From assembly GCA_026645575.1 (NCBI GenBank), contig JAPKMW010000035.1:28088-92087 (forward strand): a DNA stretch of 64,000 nucleotides, written 5' to 3'. The notes beneath the pieces were generated by a model. The model was not told the DNA's origin, did no database searches, and saw only the letters and a list, made by a program, of their open reading frames with translations. Made by a program: the position numbers and the translations under genes. This stretch comes from Caldilineaceae bacterium (GTDB lineage Bacteria > Chloroflexota > Anaerolineae > Caldilineales > Caldilineaceae). Each line of letters opens with the position of its first letter. The stretch's first letter is position 1. Below are positions 52,918-60,869 of the stretch, one piece after another.

Positions 52918-53829
52918 GTGGAATCAACCTTGGCGACAACTCTTTCAACCGCGTTACAACAAGGCAAGCGCCAGCCACAACGGCGGGCGGCGCGTGGCGT
53001 TGAATTTATACGGAGTGTCTTACGCAACCGCTTGGCGGCGATTGGGGTGCTGATCGTTGGCGGGCTGCTGGTGGCAGCGCTGCTGGCGCCCTGGCTGGCC
53101 CCCTATGACCCAGAAGTCCAATTTTCCGACGCCGCCCGCCAACCGCCGTCCGCTGCCTATCTCTTTGGCACCGACAACATTGGCCGTGACAATTTTAGTC
53201 GGATTCTCTATGGCACACGGGTTTCGTTGTTGGTGGGCGTGGCGTCGATGCTCTTTGCCAGCGTGTTGGGAGTCACGTTGGGGCTGGCGGCGGGCTACTA
53301 TGGTGGCTGGCTCGACACGGTCATCATGCGCACGATGGATGCGTTGCTGGCCTTCCCGGCGGTGTTGCTGGCAATTTTTATCATTGCGGTCTTGGGGCCG
53401 TCGCTCTTGAATGCGATCTTGGCGGTGGGCATTGTCTATACGCCCACCTTTGCCCGCTTGATTCGCGCCAGCGCGCTGGCGATTCGTGAAAAGGAATATA
53501 TGGAATCGGCGCGCGCGATTGGGCTGCGTGATGGACAAATCATGCGGCGGGTTATTTTGCTTAACAGCCTGTCGCCGCTAGTGGTGCAATTTTCGCTGGG
53601 TGTAGGCTATGCGATTTTGGTCGAAGCCGGCCTGAGTTTCTTGGGTCTTGGCGTGCAACCCCCGACGCCGGCTTGGGGTTCGATGTTGGGCTATGGTCGC
53701 AACTATATGGCGATGGCACCCTGGTTGACCGCCTTTCCTGGGCTGGCGATCTTTGTCACCGTGCTAGGCTTTAACTTTGTGGGCGATGGGCTGCGCGAGG
53801 CGTTGGACCCACACATGCGGCGGCTGTGA
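52918..53829 (+). CDS. Peptide ABC transporter permease (DppC-like)
   Basis: The 303-residue product (start GTG 52918, overlapping the solo repeat arm; TTG further in is possible) has an N-terminal helix, an extracytoplasmic loop YDPEVQFSDAARQPPSAAYLFGTDNIGRDNFSRILYG, and the EAA-type segment YMESARAIGLRDGQIMRRVILLNSLSPLVVQF. The mark WLTAFPGLAIFVTVLGFNFVGDGLREALDPHMRRL is typical of DppC. It is followed by the M19-like gene after 11 bases. Confidence 0.92.
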   Translation: MESTLATTLSTALQQGKRQPQRRAARGVEFIRSVLRNRLAAIGVLIVGGLLVAALLAPWLAPYDPEVQFSDAARQPPSAAYLFGTDNIGRDNFSRILYGTRVSLLVGVASMLFASVLGVTLGLAAGYYGGWLDTVIMRTMDALLAFPAVLLAIFIIAVLGPSLLNAILAVGIVYTPTFARLIRASALAIREKEYMESARAIGLRDGQIMRRVILLNSLSPLVVQFSLGVGYAILVEAGLSFLGLGVQPPTPAWGSMLGYGRNYMAMAPWLTAFPGLAIFVTVLGFNFVGDGLREALDPHMRRL

Positions 53830-53840
53830 AAGGAATAACA

Positions 53841-54956
53841 ATGCTGATCTTCGACGGCGACTACCCGATGGCGCACGGCGCACTCGATCTCAACCGCAAC
53901 CTGAGTTTGCCGATTGGCGAAGCGCGCACCCAGCCCGACAAAGAGCCGGATACCCGTTGGCCCAACCGCGGCATTATGGCGACCTTGCCCGAAATGCGGC
54001 GCGGCAAGATTGCGGGATCGCTCGTCAAGGTGGTGGGACGCATCAAACGGCCCAACAGTCCGCTTTGGGGCTACAGCAGTGGGGACGCCGCCTATGCCGC
54101 CGCGCAAGGTCATCTGGCCTACTACCGCAGCCTGGCCCGGCGTGGCGAAGCGCGTCTGTTGCGGACACGGAGCGAATTTGCCGAACACTTTGCCCAGTGG
54201 GCAGCCGTCGATGCCACCGGCGGCGACACGGCAACCCTGCCGATTGGTTTTGTCCTCGGCATGGAAGGAGCCGACCCGATCCTCTGGCCGGAACAGGCGG
54301 CAGATTGGTGGGCTGATGGGCTGCGGGTGGTTAGCCTGACCCACTATGGCGTCAGCAGCTATGCACATGGCACGGGTACGGCCGGCGGCTTAACGCCACA
54401 GGCCAAGCCGCTGCTCCAGGCAATGGCGCGGCTGGGGATGATCTTGGATTTGACCCACCTGGCCGATGAGAGCTTTTGGCCGGCGCTTGATCTCTTTGAC
54501 GGCCCGGTGCTGGCCAGCCATCAAAATTGCCGGGCGCTCGTGCCGGGTGAACGTCAATTTAGTGATGAGCAGTTGCACGCCCTCATTGTCCGCGGCGGCG
54601 TCATCGGCGTGTCAATGGATACCTGGATGCTCTACAGTGACGGCAAGTTGGACTGGGCGAAAGCGGGCATCACCGAACGGCGGGAACTCTTTGCGCGTGA
54701 GGCCGTCACCCTGGCCCAGGTGGCCGACCATATTGATCACATCTGCCAGTTGGCCGGTAACGCCGATCATGCCGCCATCGGTGGCGACACTGACGGGCAG
54801 GGGGGGGTCGAAGGCGCCCCTGCCGACGTGGATACCGTGGCCGATTATCAACACCTGGCCGCCATCTTGGCCCGTCGCGGCTACGATCAGCGCGCCATTG
54901 AACAGATTATGGTGGGCAACTGGCTGCGTTTTTATACACGCTGGCTGCCGGCATAG
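53841..54956 (+). CDS. M19 membrane-dipeptidase-like protein with altered N-terminal metal motif
   Basis: From ATG 53841 (AAAGGA six bases upstream) the product has 371 residues. It keeps the M19 barrel marks GMEGADPI (Glu), LDLTHLADESFWPAL (His), VLASHQNCRAL (His) and IGGDTDGQGG (Asp). The N-terminal HxD pair of dipeptidases is replaced: the start reads FDGDYPMAHGALDLNRNLSLP, Asp and Pro where His and Asp belong. The change could mean altered metal binding or a changed function. It sits with peptide ABC and amidase-like genes. Confidence 0.82.
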   Translation: MLIFDGDYPMAHGALDLNRNLSLPIGEARTQPDKEPDTRWPNRGIMATLPEMRRGKIAGSLVKVVGRIKRPNSPLWGYSSGDAAYAAAQGHLAYYRSLARRGEARLLRTRSEFAEHFAQWAAVDATGGDTATLPIGFVLGMEGADPILWPEQAADWWADGLRVVSLTHYGVSSYAHGTGTAGGLTPQAKPLLQAMARLGMILDLTHLADESFWPALDLFDGPVLASHQNCRALVPGERQFSDEQLHALIVRGGVIGVSMDTWMLYSDGKLDWAKAGITERRELFAREAVTLAQVADHIDHICQLAGNADHAAIGGDTDGQGGVEGAPADVDTVADYQHLAAILARRGYDQRAIEQIMVGNWLRFYTRWLPA

Positions 54957-54976
54957 CAAGAAACACGAGTAAACGG

Positions 54977-55957
54977 ATGAACAGACCCACCTATCACGAC
55001 ATTTGTCAGACCCAAGCCCAGTTGTCGCCCTATCTGCTGCGCACGCCCCTGATCCCTTCGCCGGCCCTGAGTGCGCTCACGGGGGCGGACGTATGGCTAA
55101 AATGTGAGTGCTTTGCCGAGATTGGCTCATTCAAAGCGCGTGGCGCGTTGGCGTGTGTGTTGCAATTAAGTCCAACCCAGATCCAGCAGGGGTTGATTTG
55201 CGCCAGCACTGGCAATCATGGCGCGGCGATGGCCTGGGCGGCGCGCCAGGTCAACGGACGCTGCACGGTGGTGGCGCCGGTGGACACCCCTGAAATCAAA
55301 TGCAACAACATGCGCAACGCTGGCGCGCGTCTGGTGCTGGCCGGCGCCGACTGGGGCGACAGTTGTCGGATTGCCCGCGACTTGGCGGCAGCGGAAGGCT
55401 TGCTCTATCTGGAAGATGGCGAAGATCCCTGGATCATGGCGGGCGCCGGTACCGTGGGGCTAGAGATCAGCCAGGCTCTGCCGACCGTCCAAGCCATGCT
55501 GGTGCCGGTGGGGGGCGGCAATTTTATTGCCGGCTGCGCCATTGCCACCAAAACCGCCACCGCCACCAACATCACACCGGGGCCAAGCCCGTTACAACTG
55601 ATTGGCGTGCAATCAGAAGCGGCGCCGGCAGTGACCGAATCGATGCGCCAAAAACGCATCGTCTCGCTGCCCACCACCACCTTTGCCGGCGGCATGGCGA
55701 CGACCGCCCCAGTGCCAATGGCCTTTGCTATCATGCAAGAGTTGGTGGATGAGATGTTGTTGGTGAGTGAGCAAGAATTGTTGCACGCTATCAGCCAGTT
55801 GGTGCAGGCGCATGGCATTCTGGTCGAGGGTGCGGGCGCCGCGGCGGTGGCGGCTCTGCTGCGCTATGCCCCCCGTTTCGCCGGCCAGACCGTGGCGCTA
55901 GTCTTGTCCGGTCGCAATTTGGATGTGGCATCATTGCGGACGGCGATCGGGATCTAA
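54977..55957 (+). CDS. PLP-dependent serine/threonine dehydratase-like enzyme
   Basis: The 326-residue product has the fold II PLP motif FKARGA (Lys, near residue 52), STGNHGAAMAW near 75, VPVGGGNFIAG near 177-187 and LVEGAGAAAVAAL near the end. It resembles threonine ammonia-lyase without the ACT regulatory domain. It probably deaminates Ser, Thr or a 3-hydroxy amino acid. It follows the M19-like gene after 20 bases. Confidence 0.88.
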   Translation: MNRPTYHDICQTQAQLSPYLLRTPLIPSPALSALTGADVWLKCECFAEIGSFKARGALACVLQLSPTQIQQGLICASTGNHGAAMAWAARQVNGRCTVVAPVDTPEIKCNNMRNAGARLVLAGADWGDSCRIARDLAAAEGLLYLEDGEDPWIMAGAGTVGLEISQALPTVQAMLVPVGGGNFIAGCAIATKTATATNITPGPSPLQLIGVQSEAAPAVTESMRQKRIVSLPTTTFAGGMATTAPVPMAFAIMQELVDEMLLVSEQELLHAISQLVQAHGILVEGAGAAAVAALLRYAPRFAGQTVALVLSGRNLDVASLRTAIGI

Positions 55958-55985
55958 CGCGTCAAAAGCTTGAGTAACAGACAAG

Positions 55986-56052
55986 AATTTTCACCGCAAA
56001 GACGCAAAGAAAAAGCCAAGAAACCTTTGTGGCCTCCGCGTCGTTGCGGTGA
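55986..56052. repeat. Inverted repeat of caccgcaaagacgc words before the PhyH gene
   Basis: The arms tttcaccgcaaagacgc and gcgtcgttgcggtgaaa pair over 17 bases with one mismatch. The element is upstream of the ATG of the PhyH gene by 44 bases and is related in words to 50020-50110. Confidence 0.65.
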
Positions 56053-56095
56053 AAAGTTGGTTCAACAACTGCGTAGGACAAGGAGACATATTCAC

Positions 56096-56953
56096 ATGGA
56101 AAATCGACCGGCTGAATATCCGGCAACGTTGGACAAGACGGATTGGGCTGCTTTGTCGACGGTGCAACGCATCAAATATCTTGAAATTGAGGGCTTTGTC
56201 TTGTTTCCCGCCCTGCTTGACCAGGCCAAAGTGGATGCCATTAAAGCGGAGCTGGATCGCTTGCCCACCATTGCCACCGATTACAGCGAAAATCAGCGGG
56301 GACATAGCAATGTCCAGTGGTCGGACTCGCCCAACGCCATCGACCTGATCGCCCATCCCACCATCACTGGCTTTTTGGAAACGCTCTTTGGCGATGAACT
56401 GGTGGTGACATCATGTGTCTTTGCCCTCTCCCGCCCCGGCCATCCGGGCATTGCCATCCACACCGATGCCCAGCCCTATGGTTCCAAGATTTTCGGGATG
56501 CAGTCGAGCGCGCCCAAACTTGTGCGTGTGCTGTGGTATCTCGATGAACTGACGCCGGCCAAAGCGCCCCTGCTGGTGTTACCCCATTCACACCTCTCGC
56601 TGCACAGCGACGGCAACCCCTACAAACGCTATTTGACCCACCCGGAAGCGGTCATGGTCTGCTGTCCGGCAGGGTCGGCGGCGATTATCCACCAGGGGAT
56701 CTTCCATGCCAACTATCCCAACCGGAGCCAGGAAGATCGTCGTCTGTTGGCAATTGCCTATCGGCCGGCGTGGGCGCCACCGATTGCCGAAGTGCCGGAT
56801 TGGGAGGCTGAGAAAGTGTCTACACTACCGCCCCATGTTCGGCGCCTCTTTAAGAGCCTCAACACCAGCAACTTTGACTTTAATGTCCCCAATCGCCCCG
56901 CCAATATGGCGAATGAAGCGCCGGGCATTAATCCTAGCCGGTGGAATGTGTAG
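56096..56953 (+). CDS. Phytanoyl-CoA dioxygenase (PhyH) family protein
   Basis: From ATG 56096 (AAGGAG ten bases upstream; the open frame extends to 55970 only through the repeat) the product has 285 residues. Iron ligands are HTD in GIAIHTDAQPYG, His in IIHQGIFHANYP, and the 2-oxoglutarate Arg in NRSQEDRRLLAIAYRP. PhyH enzymes hydroxylate small molecules, including amino-acid derivatives, using 2-oxoglutarate and O2. The C-terminus is followed at once by a tandem array (56958-57070). Confidence 0.9.
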   Translation: MENRPAEYPATLDKTDWAALSTVQRIKYLEIEGFVLFPALLDQAKVDAIKAELDRLPTIATDYSENQRGHSNVQWSDSPNAIDLIAHPTITGFLETLFGDELVVTSCVFALSRPGHPGIAIHTDAQPYGSKIFGMQSSAPKLVRVLWYLDELTPAKAPLLVLPHSHLSLHSDGNPYKRYLTHPEAVMVCCPAGSAAIIHQGIFHANYPNRSQEDRRLLAIAYRPAWAPPIAEVPDWEAEKVSTLPPHVRRLFKSLNTSNFDFNVPNRPANMANEAPGINPSRWNV

Positions 56954-56957
56954 TTAC

Positions 56958-57070
56958 GTAGTCTTGAGTCGTGTAGTCTTGAGTCGTGTAGTCTTGAGTC
57001 GTGTAGTCTTGAGTCGCGTAGTCCTGAGTCGTGTAGTCTTGAGTCGCGTAGTCCTGAGTCGCGTAGTCGC
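56958..57070. repeat. 15-bp tandem array gtagtcttgagtcgt
   Basis: Seven and a half copies of a 15-base unit (gtagtcttgagtcgt with c/t variants) run from 56958. It keeps an open frame on the minus strand that encodes a LRDSRLHDSG-type repeat, but this frame has no support as a gene. It lies between the PhyH stop and the amidohydrolase gene. Confidence 0.88.
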
Positions 57071-57156
57071 ACTGTCCAATGTCAGCCGATTGGAATAGCG
57101 GCTGTGCGGACTACGGATAATCACCTTCTATTGTTTCTGCTGATCAAGGAGATCCG

Positions 57157-58164
57157 ATGACTGCCTGGAGTTATACCGATGCGGACCGTGCTTTTGTGGC
57201 GCGTCATGTCGAACCGTATTTGCCTGATAAAATTTTTGATGCCCACGCTCATCTCTTTTGCCATGCCCACTATCCGGCGGGGAAAGTGCCGGCGCTCCTC
57301 AATGGGACGCCGACAGAGATTGGTCTGGCTGTCTTTCGTGAGTATATTGAGTGGCTTCACCCTGGTCAACGCACCGTGGGCGGCTTATTCTTCGGTCTCG
57401 CCTTCCAGGGCGATCGCAAAGCCAACGACGACTATGTCGCCGCCGAAGTCAAAGCCGGGCAGGCCGTCGGTTTCCGTTCCTTCGGCCAGATGTTGATCGC
57501 ACCCGATATGAACCCGGAGTATGTGCGGGAGACAGTACGCCGTCAAGGGTTTGTCGGGCTAAAGCCCTACCACCTCATGGCCCAAGTCGATGGCCCCACC
57601 TTTCTGGCGCCAATTGAAGCCTACCTGACCGAAGATCATATCCGCATTGCCCACGAAGAGAGTTTGACCGTCACCCTGCACATGGTGCTAGATCGCGCCC
57701 TGGCCGACCCGCGCAACCAGGTCACCATCCGCCGCTACTGTGAAAATTACCCAAACATGCGGCTGATCCTGGCTCATGCCGCTCGTGGCTTCAATCCCTG
57801 GCACACCATTGAAGGGATCGACAGCTTGCGCGGCCTGTCCAACGTCTGGTTTGACACCTCCGCCGTGACCGAAGCCGGCGCTTTTGAAGCCATTGTCGAA
57901 ACCATGGGCCATGAGCGCCTGCTCTACGGCACCGACTTCTACGTCAGCCACCTGCGCGGCCGCTGCATCGCCATCGGTGATTCCTTCCATTGGCTCTATG
58001 CCGACGAGATGGGGCTGGCCGAGAAGCATACCACCTTACAGCCAGTCTTGATCGGCCTCGAATCCCTGCGCAGCCTCATCCTGGCCTTCCACCGACTCAA
58101 GCTGACCGACCGGCAGGTGGAGGATATTTTTTATAACAATGCCGCCCGGCTTTTTCCACTCTAA
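57157..58164 (+). CDS. Amidohydrolase family protein
   Basis: The 335-residue product has the amidohydrolase 2 metal set: DAHAHLF (HxH, residues about 28-34), VTLHMVLDRALAD (His), LILAHAARGFN (His) and LLYGTDFYVSHL (Asp). Members hydrolyse or decarboxylate amides and carboxylates. AAGGAG lies five bases before ATG 57157. The substrate is not predictable from sequence. It is followed by the gtgacagggtgac element. Confidence 0.88.
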   Translation: MTAWSYTDADRAFVARHVEPYLPDKIFDAHAHLFCHAHYPAGKVPALLNGTPTEIGLAVFREYIEWLHPGQRTVGGLFFGLAFQGDRKANDDYVAAEVKAGQAVGFRSFGQMLIAPDMNPEYVRETVRRQGFVGLKPYHLMAQVDGPTFLAPIEAYLTEDHIRIAHEESLTVTLHMVLDRALADPRNQVTIRRYCENYPNMRLILAHAARGFNPWHTIEGIDSLRGLSNVWFDTSAVTEAGAFEAIVETMGHERLLYGTDFYVSHLRGRCIAIGDSFHWLYADEMGLAEKHTTLQPVLIGLESLRSLILAFHRLKLTDRQVEDIFYNNAARLFPL

Positions 58165-58167
58165 TCG

Positions 58168-58269
58168 TGACCGGGTGACCGGGTGACAGGGTGACAGGGT
58201 GACAGGGTGAAGCGTAAATCACCTTGTCACCCCTTCACCTTGTTACCCCTTCACCTTGTCACCTTGTCA
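58168..58269. repeat. gtgacaggg inverted repeat array
   Basis: The left part repeats gtgacagggtgac from 58168 to 58212 and the right part repeats caccttgtcacccc to 58269, forming a long imperfect hairpin. It lies between the amidohydrolase and the aminotransferase genes, ending 18 bases before the ATG. Confidence 0.78.
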
Positions 58270-58286
58270 TCTTCACGAGGTGAACC

Positions 58287-59624
58287 ATGTCCCACTACCC
58301 AGATGTCTCCCGTTCGCAAGAACTGTACAAACGCGCCGGTGAATTGATCCCCGGTTGGACGCAATTGATTAGCCGGCGGGCTGACCAGTTTGCACGGGGC
58401 GTCAGTCCAATTTATGCCCAGCGCGCCAAAGGGTCGCGTTTTATTGATGTCGATGAAAATGAGTATATCGATTGGGTCAACGCCGTCGGCGCCATCATCC
58501 TCGGTCACGCCGATGATGTGGTTGATGGCGCCGTCAAGGAGCAGATCGACCGTGGCAGCCTGTATACCTTGAATAGCCCGCTGGAAATCGAACTGGCTGA
58601 AGAGTTATGCAACACCATCCCTAGCGCCGAGATGGTGCGTTACACCAAGGGGGGTGGCGAGGCGTGTGCCGTGGCCGCCCGCATTGCTCGTGGCGCCACC
58701 GGTCGCGACAAAATTCTCTTCTGTGGTTATCACGGCTGGCACGACTGGTATCAAGCCGCCAACTTTGGCGTTGACCCGGAGAGCGGCGAATATCCCTTTG
58801 CCGGCATTGAACCGATCGGCGTGCCCAAAGCGCTGGCCGGTACGGTGATTCCGTTTAGCTATGGCAACCTGGCAATGCTCGAAGCGCTGCTTAATGAACA
58901 TGCCGGCGAAGTCGCCGCCATTATGATGGAACCAGCGCGCAGCGAATTGCCGGCGCCTGGTTATCTGGAAGGGGTCAAAGCGTTGGCTCATCAGCATGAG
59001 GCCATTTTAATTTTTGATGAAGTCTCCTGCGGCTGGCGGCAGGCTATCGGCGGCATCCAGAGCGTGGTCGGCGTTACGCCGGATATGACGGTGGTGGCGA
59101 AGGCCATGTCGAACGGCTACCCGATGGGGGCGGTGGTGGGCGCACGAGCGGTGATGGAACCGGCAGCGCGCATGTTTATTTCCAGCTCCTATTGGAGTGA
59201 CAACATCGGCCTAGTGGCGGCGCTGACCACCATCCGCGAACTCAAGCGGCGCGATTCGGAAACACAATTGCGCCGCATTGGCGAGAAGTTGCGCTCCACC
59301 CTCAACCGCGCGATTGCTGAGGCCGGCCTCCAAGGCAAATGCGCCGGGCTTTTTGCAAATCCCTATGTCGCCCTGGATCTGCCCGCTGGTGTGGACGGGC
59401 GCAAGGTTTCCACGTTGTTTGTTCAGGAGATGGCGCGACGGGGCGTCCATACCTACATGTCCTTCAAAGCCACCCTGGCCCACACCGACGACGACATTGC
59501 CCAAACCGGCGCCGCCGCCACGGCTGCGCTCAAAATTGTCAAACAGGGGCTTGAGCAAGGCAACCTGGATTCGCTCTTGGTGGCCGATGTCAAGAAAGAA
59601 CCCTTCCGCCGCCTGGTGCGGTAG
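58287..59624 (+). CDS. Class III PLP aminotransferase (glutamate-1-semialdehyde mutase-like)
   Basis: The 445-residue product has the fold I PLP layout: FIDVDENEYIDWVNAVGAIILGH, AEMVRYTKGGGEACAVAARIARG, IFDEVSCGWRQAIGG (Asp) and VVAKAMSNGYPMGAVVG (Lys). It is similar to GSAM and class III aminotransferases, not the pathway hemL gene itself because it sits in a catabolic run. It likely moves amino groups from the substrate. GAGGTGAACC precedes ATG 58287. Confidence 0.88.
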   Translation: MSHYPDVSRSQELYKRAGELIPGWTQLISRRADQFARGVSPIYAQRAKGSRFIDVDENEYIDWVNAVGAIILGHADDVVDGAVKEQIDRGSLYTLNSPLEIELAEELCNTIPSAEMVRYTKGGGEACAVAARIARGATGRDKILFCGYHGWHDWYQAANFGVDPESGEYPFAGIEPIGVPKALAGTVIPFSYGNLAMLEALLNEHAGEVAAIMMEPARSELPAPGYLEGVKALAHQHEAILIFDEVSCGWRQAIGGIQSVVGVTPDMTVVAKAMSNGYPMGAVVGARAVMEPAARMFISSSYWSDNIGLVAALTTIRELKRRDSETQLRRIGEKLRSTLNRAIAEAGLQGKCAGLFANPYVALDLPAGVDGRKVSTLFVQEMARRGVHTYMSFKATLAHTDDDIAQTGAAATAALKIVKQGLEQGNLDSLLVADVKKEPFRRLVR

Positions 59625-59627
59625 ACG

Positions 59628-59721
59628 GGTATTGGATATTGGATATTAGATATTGGATATTTGCACCGCCGACCAACAATACCTAATATCCAATACCTAA
59701 TATCCAATACCTAATATCCAA
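59628..59721. repeat. gatattggatatta inverted repeat array
   Basis: The left part (59628-59662) repeats ggatattggatatta, and the right part (59679-59721) repeats aatacctaatatcc. The two pair into a long imperfect hairpin. It lies between the convergent aminotransferase and MoxR genes and likely terminates both. Confidence 0.8.
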
Positions 59722-59741
59722 CTTAATTTCTAGCTCGTCGT

Positions 59742-60869
59742 TTAACTCAGCGCACGACAGGCGCGGTAGAGATCGCGCCAGTTGTCCCGCTCTTTGACGA
59801 CGGTTTCCAGGTACTCTTTCCAGATAACCAGATCCTGCACCGGGTCTTTGACCACGGCGCCGACAAGGCTGGCGGCCACATCATCCGCATTGACCGCGCC
59901 GTCGCCAAAGTGGGTGGCAAGGCTGAGACCGCTGTTCATCACCGAGATCGCTTCAGCGGTGCTGAGGGTGCCGCTAGGGCTTTTCAGCTTCTCTTTGCCG
60001 TCCAGGGTGCCGCCACTACGTAATTCGCGAAAGATGGTGACGACGCGGCGGATCTCGGCCAACGCCGGCTGCTCCACCGGCAACTCCAGGGCGCGCCCCA
60101 TATCCTTGACCCGCCGCTCAACAATCGCAACCTCTTCGTCCAGGGTGGCGGGTAGGGGCAGAATTACGGTGTTGAAACGCCGTTTGAGTGCGCTCGACAT
60201 TTCATTAACCCCACGGTCGCGATTATTGGCGGTGGCGATGATGTTGAACCCCCGTTGCGCCTGTACTTCCAACCCCAGTTCGGGGATGGGCAAACTCTTT
60301 TCCGAGAGCATGGTAATGAGCGTATCTTGCACATCGGCAGGAATGCGGGTCAATTCTTCAACCCGCGCAATACGTCCTTCCTGCATGGCGCGCATGAGCG
60401 GACTGGGGACTAAGGCGTTGGCCGATGGCCCTTCGGCCAGCAGGCGGGCATAGTTCCAGCCATAACGCATTGACTCTTCGCTGGAACCGGCGGTGCCTTG
60501 CACCAATAAGGTGGAATCACCGGCTATGGCCGCGGCCAGATGTTCGGAAACCCACGATTTGGCCGTCCCCGGCAGGCCATAGAGCAAAAGCGCCCGGTCG
60601 GTGATAAGCGTGGACACAGCAATCTCCATCAAGCGCCGCTCCCCGATATATTTGGGGGTGACCACAAAACCGTTATCCAACTTACCACCCATGAGGTAGG
60701 TGATCACAGTGCGCGGCGAGAGGCGCCAGTTTTGGGGACGTGGATGGCGATCCTGTTGCGCCAATGTTGCCAACTCTTCGGCAAATTGCGCTTCCGCATG
60801 GGGGCGCAGGGCATGTGGACTTAGGATAGCAGGTTGGGGCATGGTTCCGGTTGAAGCTTGCACGGTCAT
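59742..60869 (-). CDS. MoxR-type AAA ATPase
   Basis: The 375-residue product has Walker A LYGLPGTAKSWVSEHLAA (residues about 97-114), a Walker-B region RIARVEELTRIPADVQDTLI, and a sensor FNIIATANNRDRGVNEMSSALKRRF, which is the MoxR-type subgroup that remodels protein complexes. It overlaps the DUF5691 stop by four bases (ATGA). In other genomes such genes are joined by a VWA-domain gene; here the next element is a hairpin and a convergent aminotransferase. Confidence 0.9.
   Translation of the reverse strand: MTVQASTGTMPQPAILSPHALRPHAEAQFAEELATLAQQDRHPRPQNWRLSPRTVITYLMGGKLDNGFVVTPKYIGERRLMEIAVSTLITDRALLLYGLPGTAKSWVSEHLAAAIAGDSTLLVQGTAGSSEESMRYGWNYARLLAEGPSANALVPSPLMRAMQEGRIARVEELTRIPADVQDTLITMLSEKSLPIPELGLEVQAQRGFNIIATANNRDRGVNEMSSALKRRFNTVILPLPATLDEEVAIVERRVKDMGRALELPVEQPALAEIRRVVTIFRELRSGGTLDGKEKLKSPSGTLSTAEAISVMNSGLSLATHFGDGAVNADDVAASLVGAVVKDPVQDLVIWKEYLETVVKERDNWRDLYRACRALS

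Noticed and set aside
31477..57070. Tandem arrays considered as CRISPR
   Set aside because: The units are 12 or 15 bases without spacers, and no cas gene is present.
56758..57072. Minus-strand open frame with a periodic LRDSRLHDS sequence
   Set aside because: It results from the 15-base array and the antisense strand of the PhyH gene.
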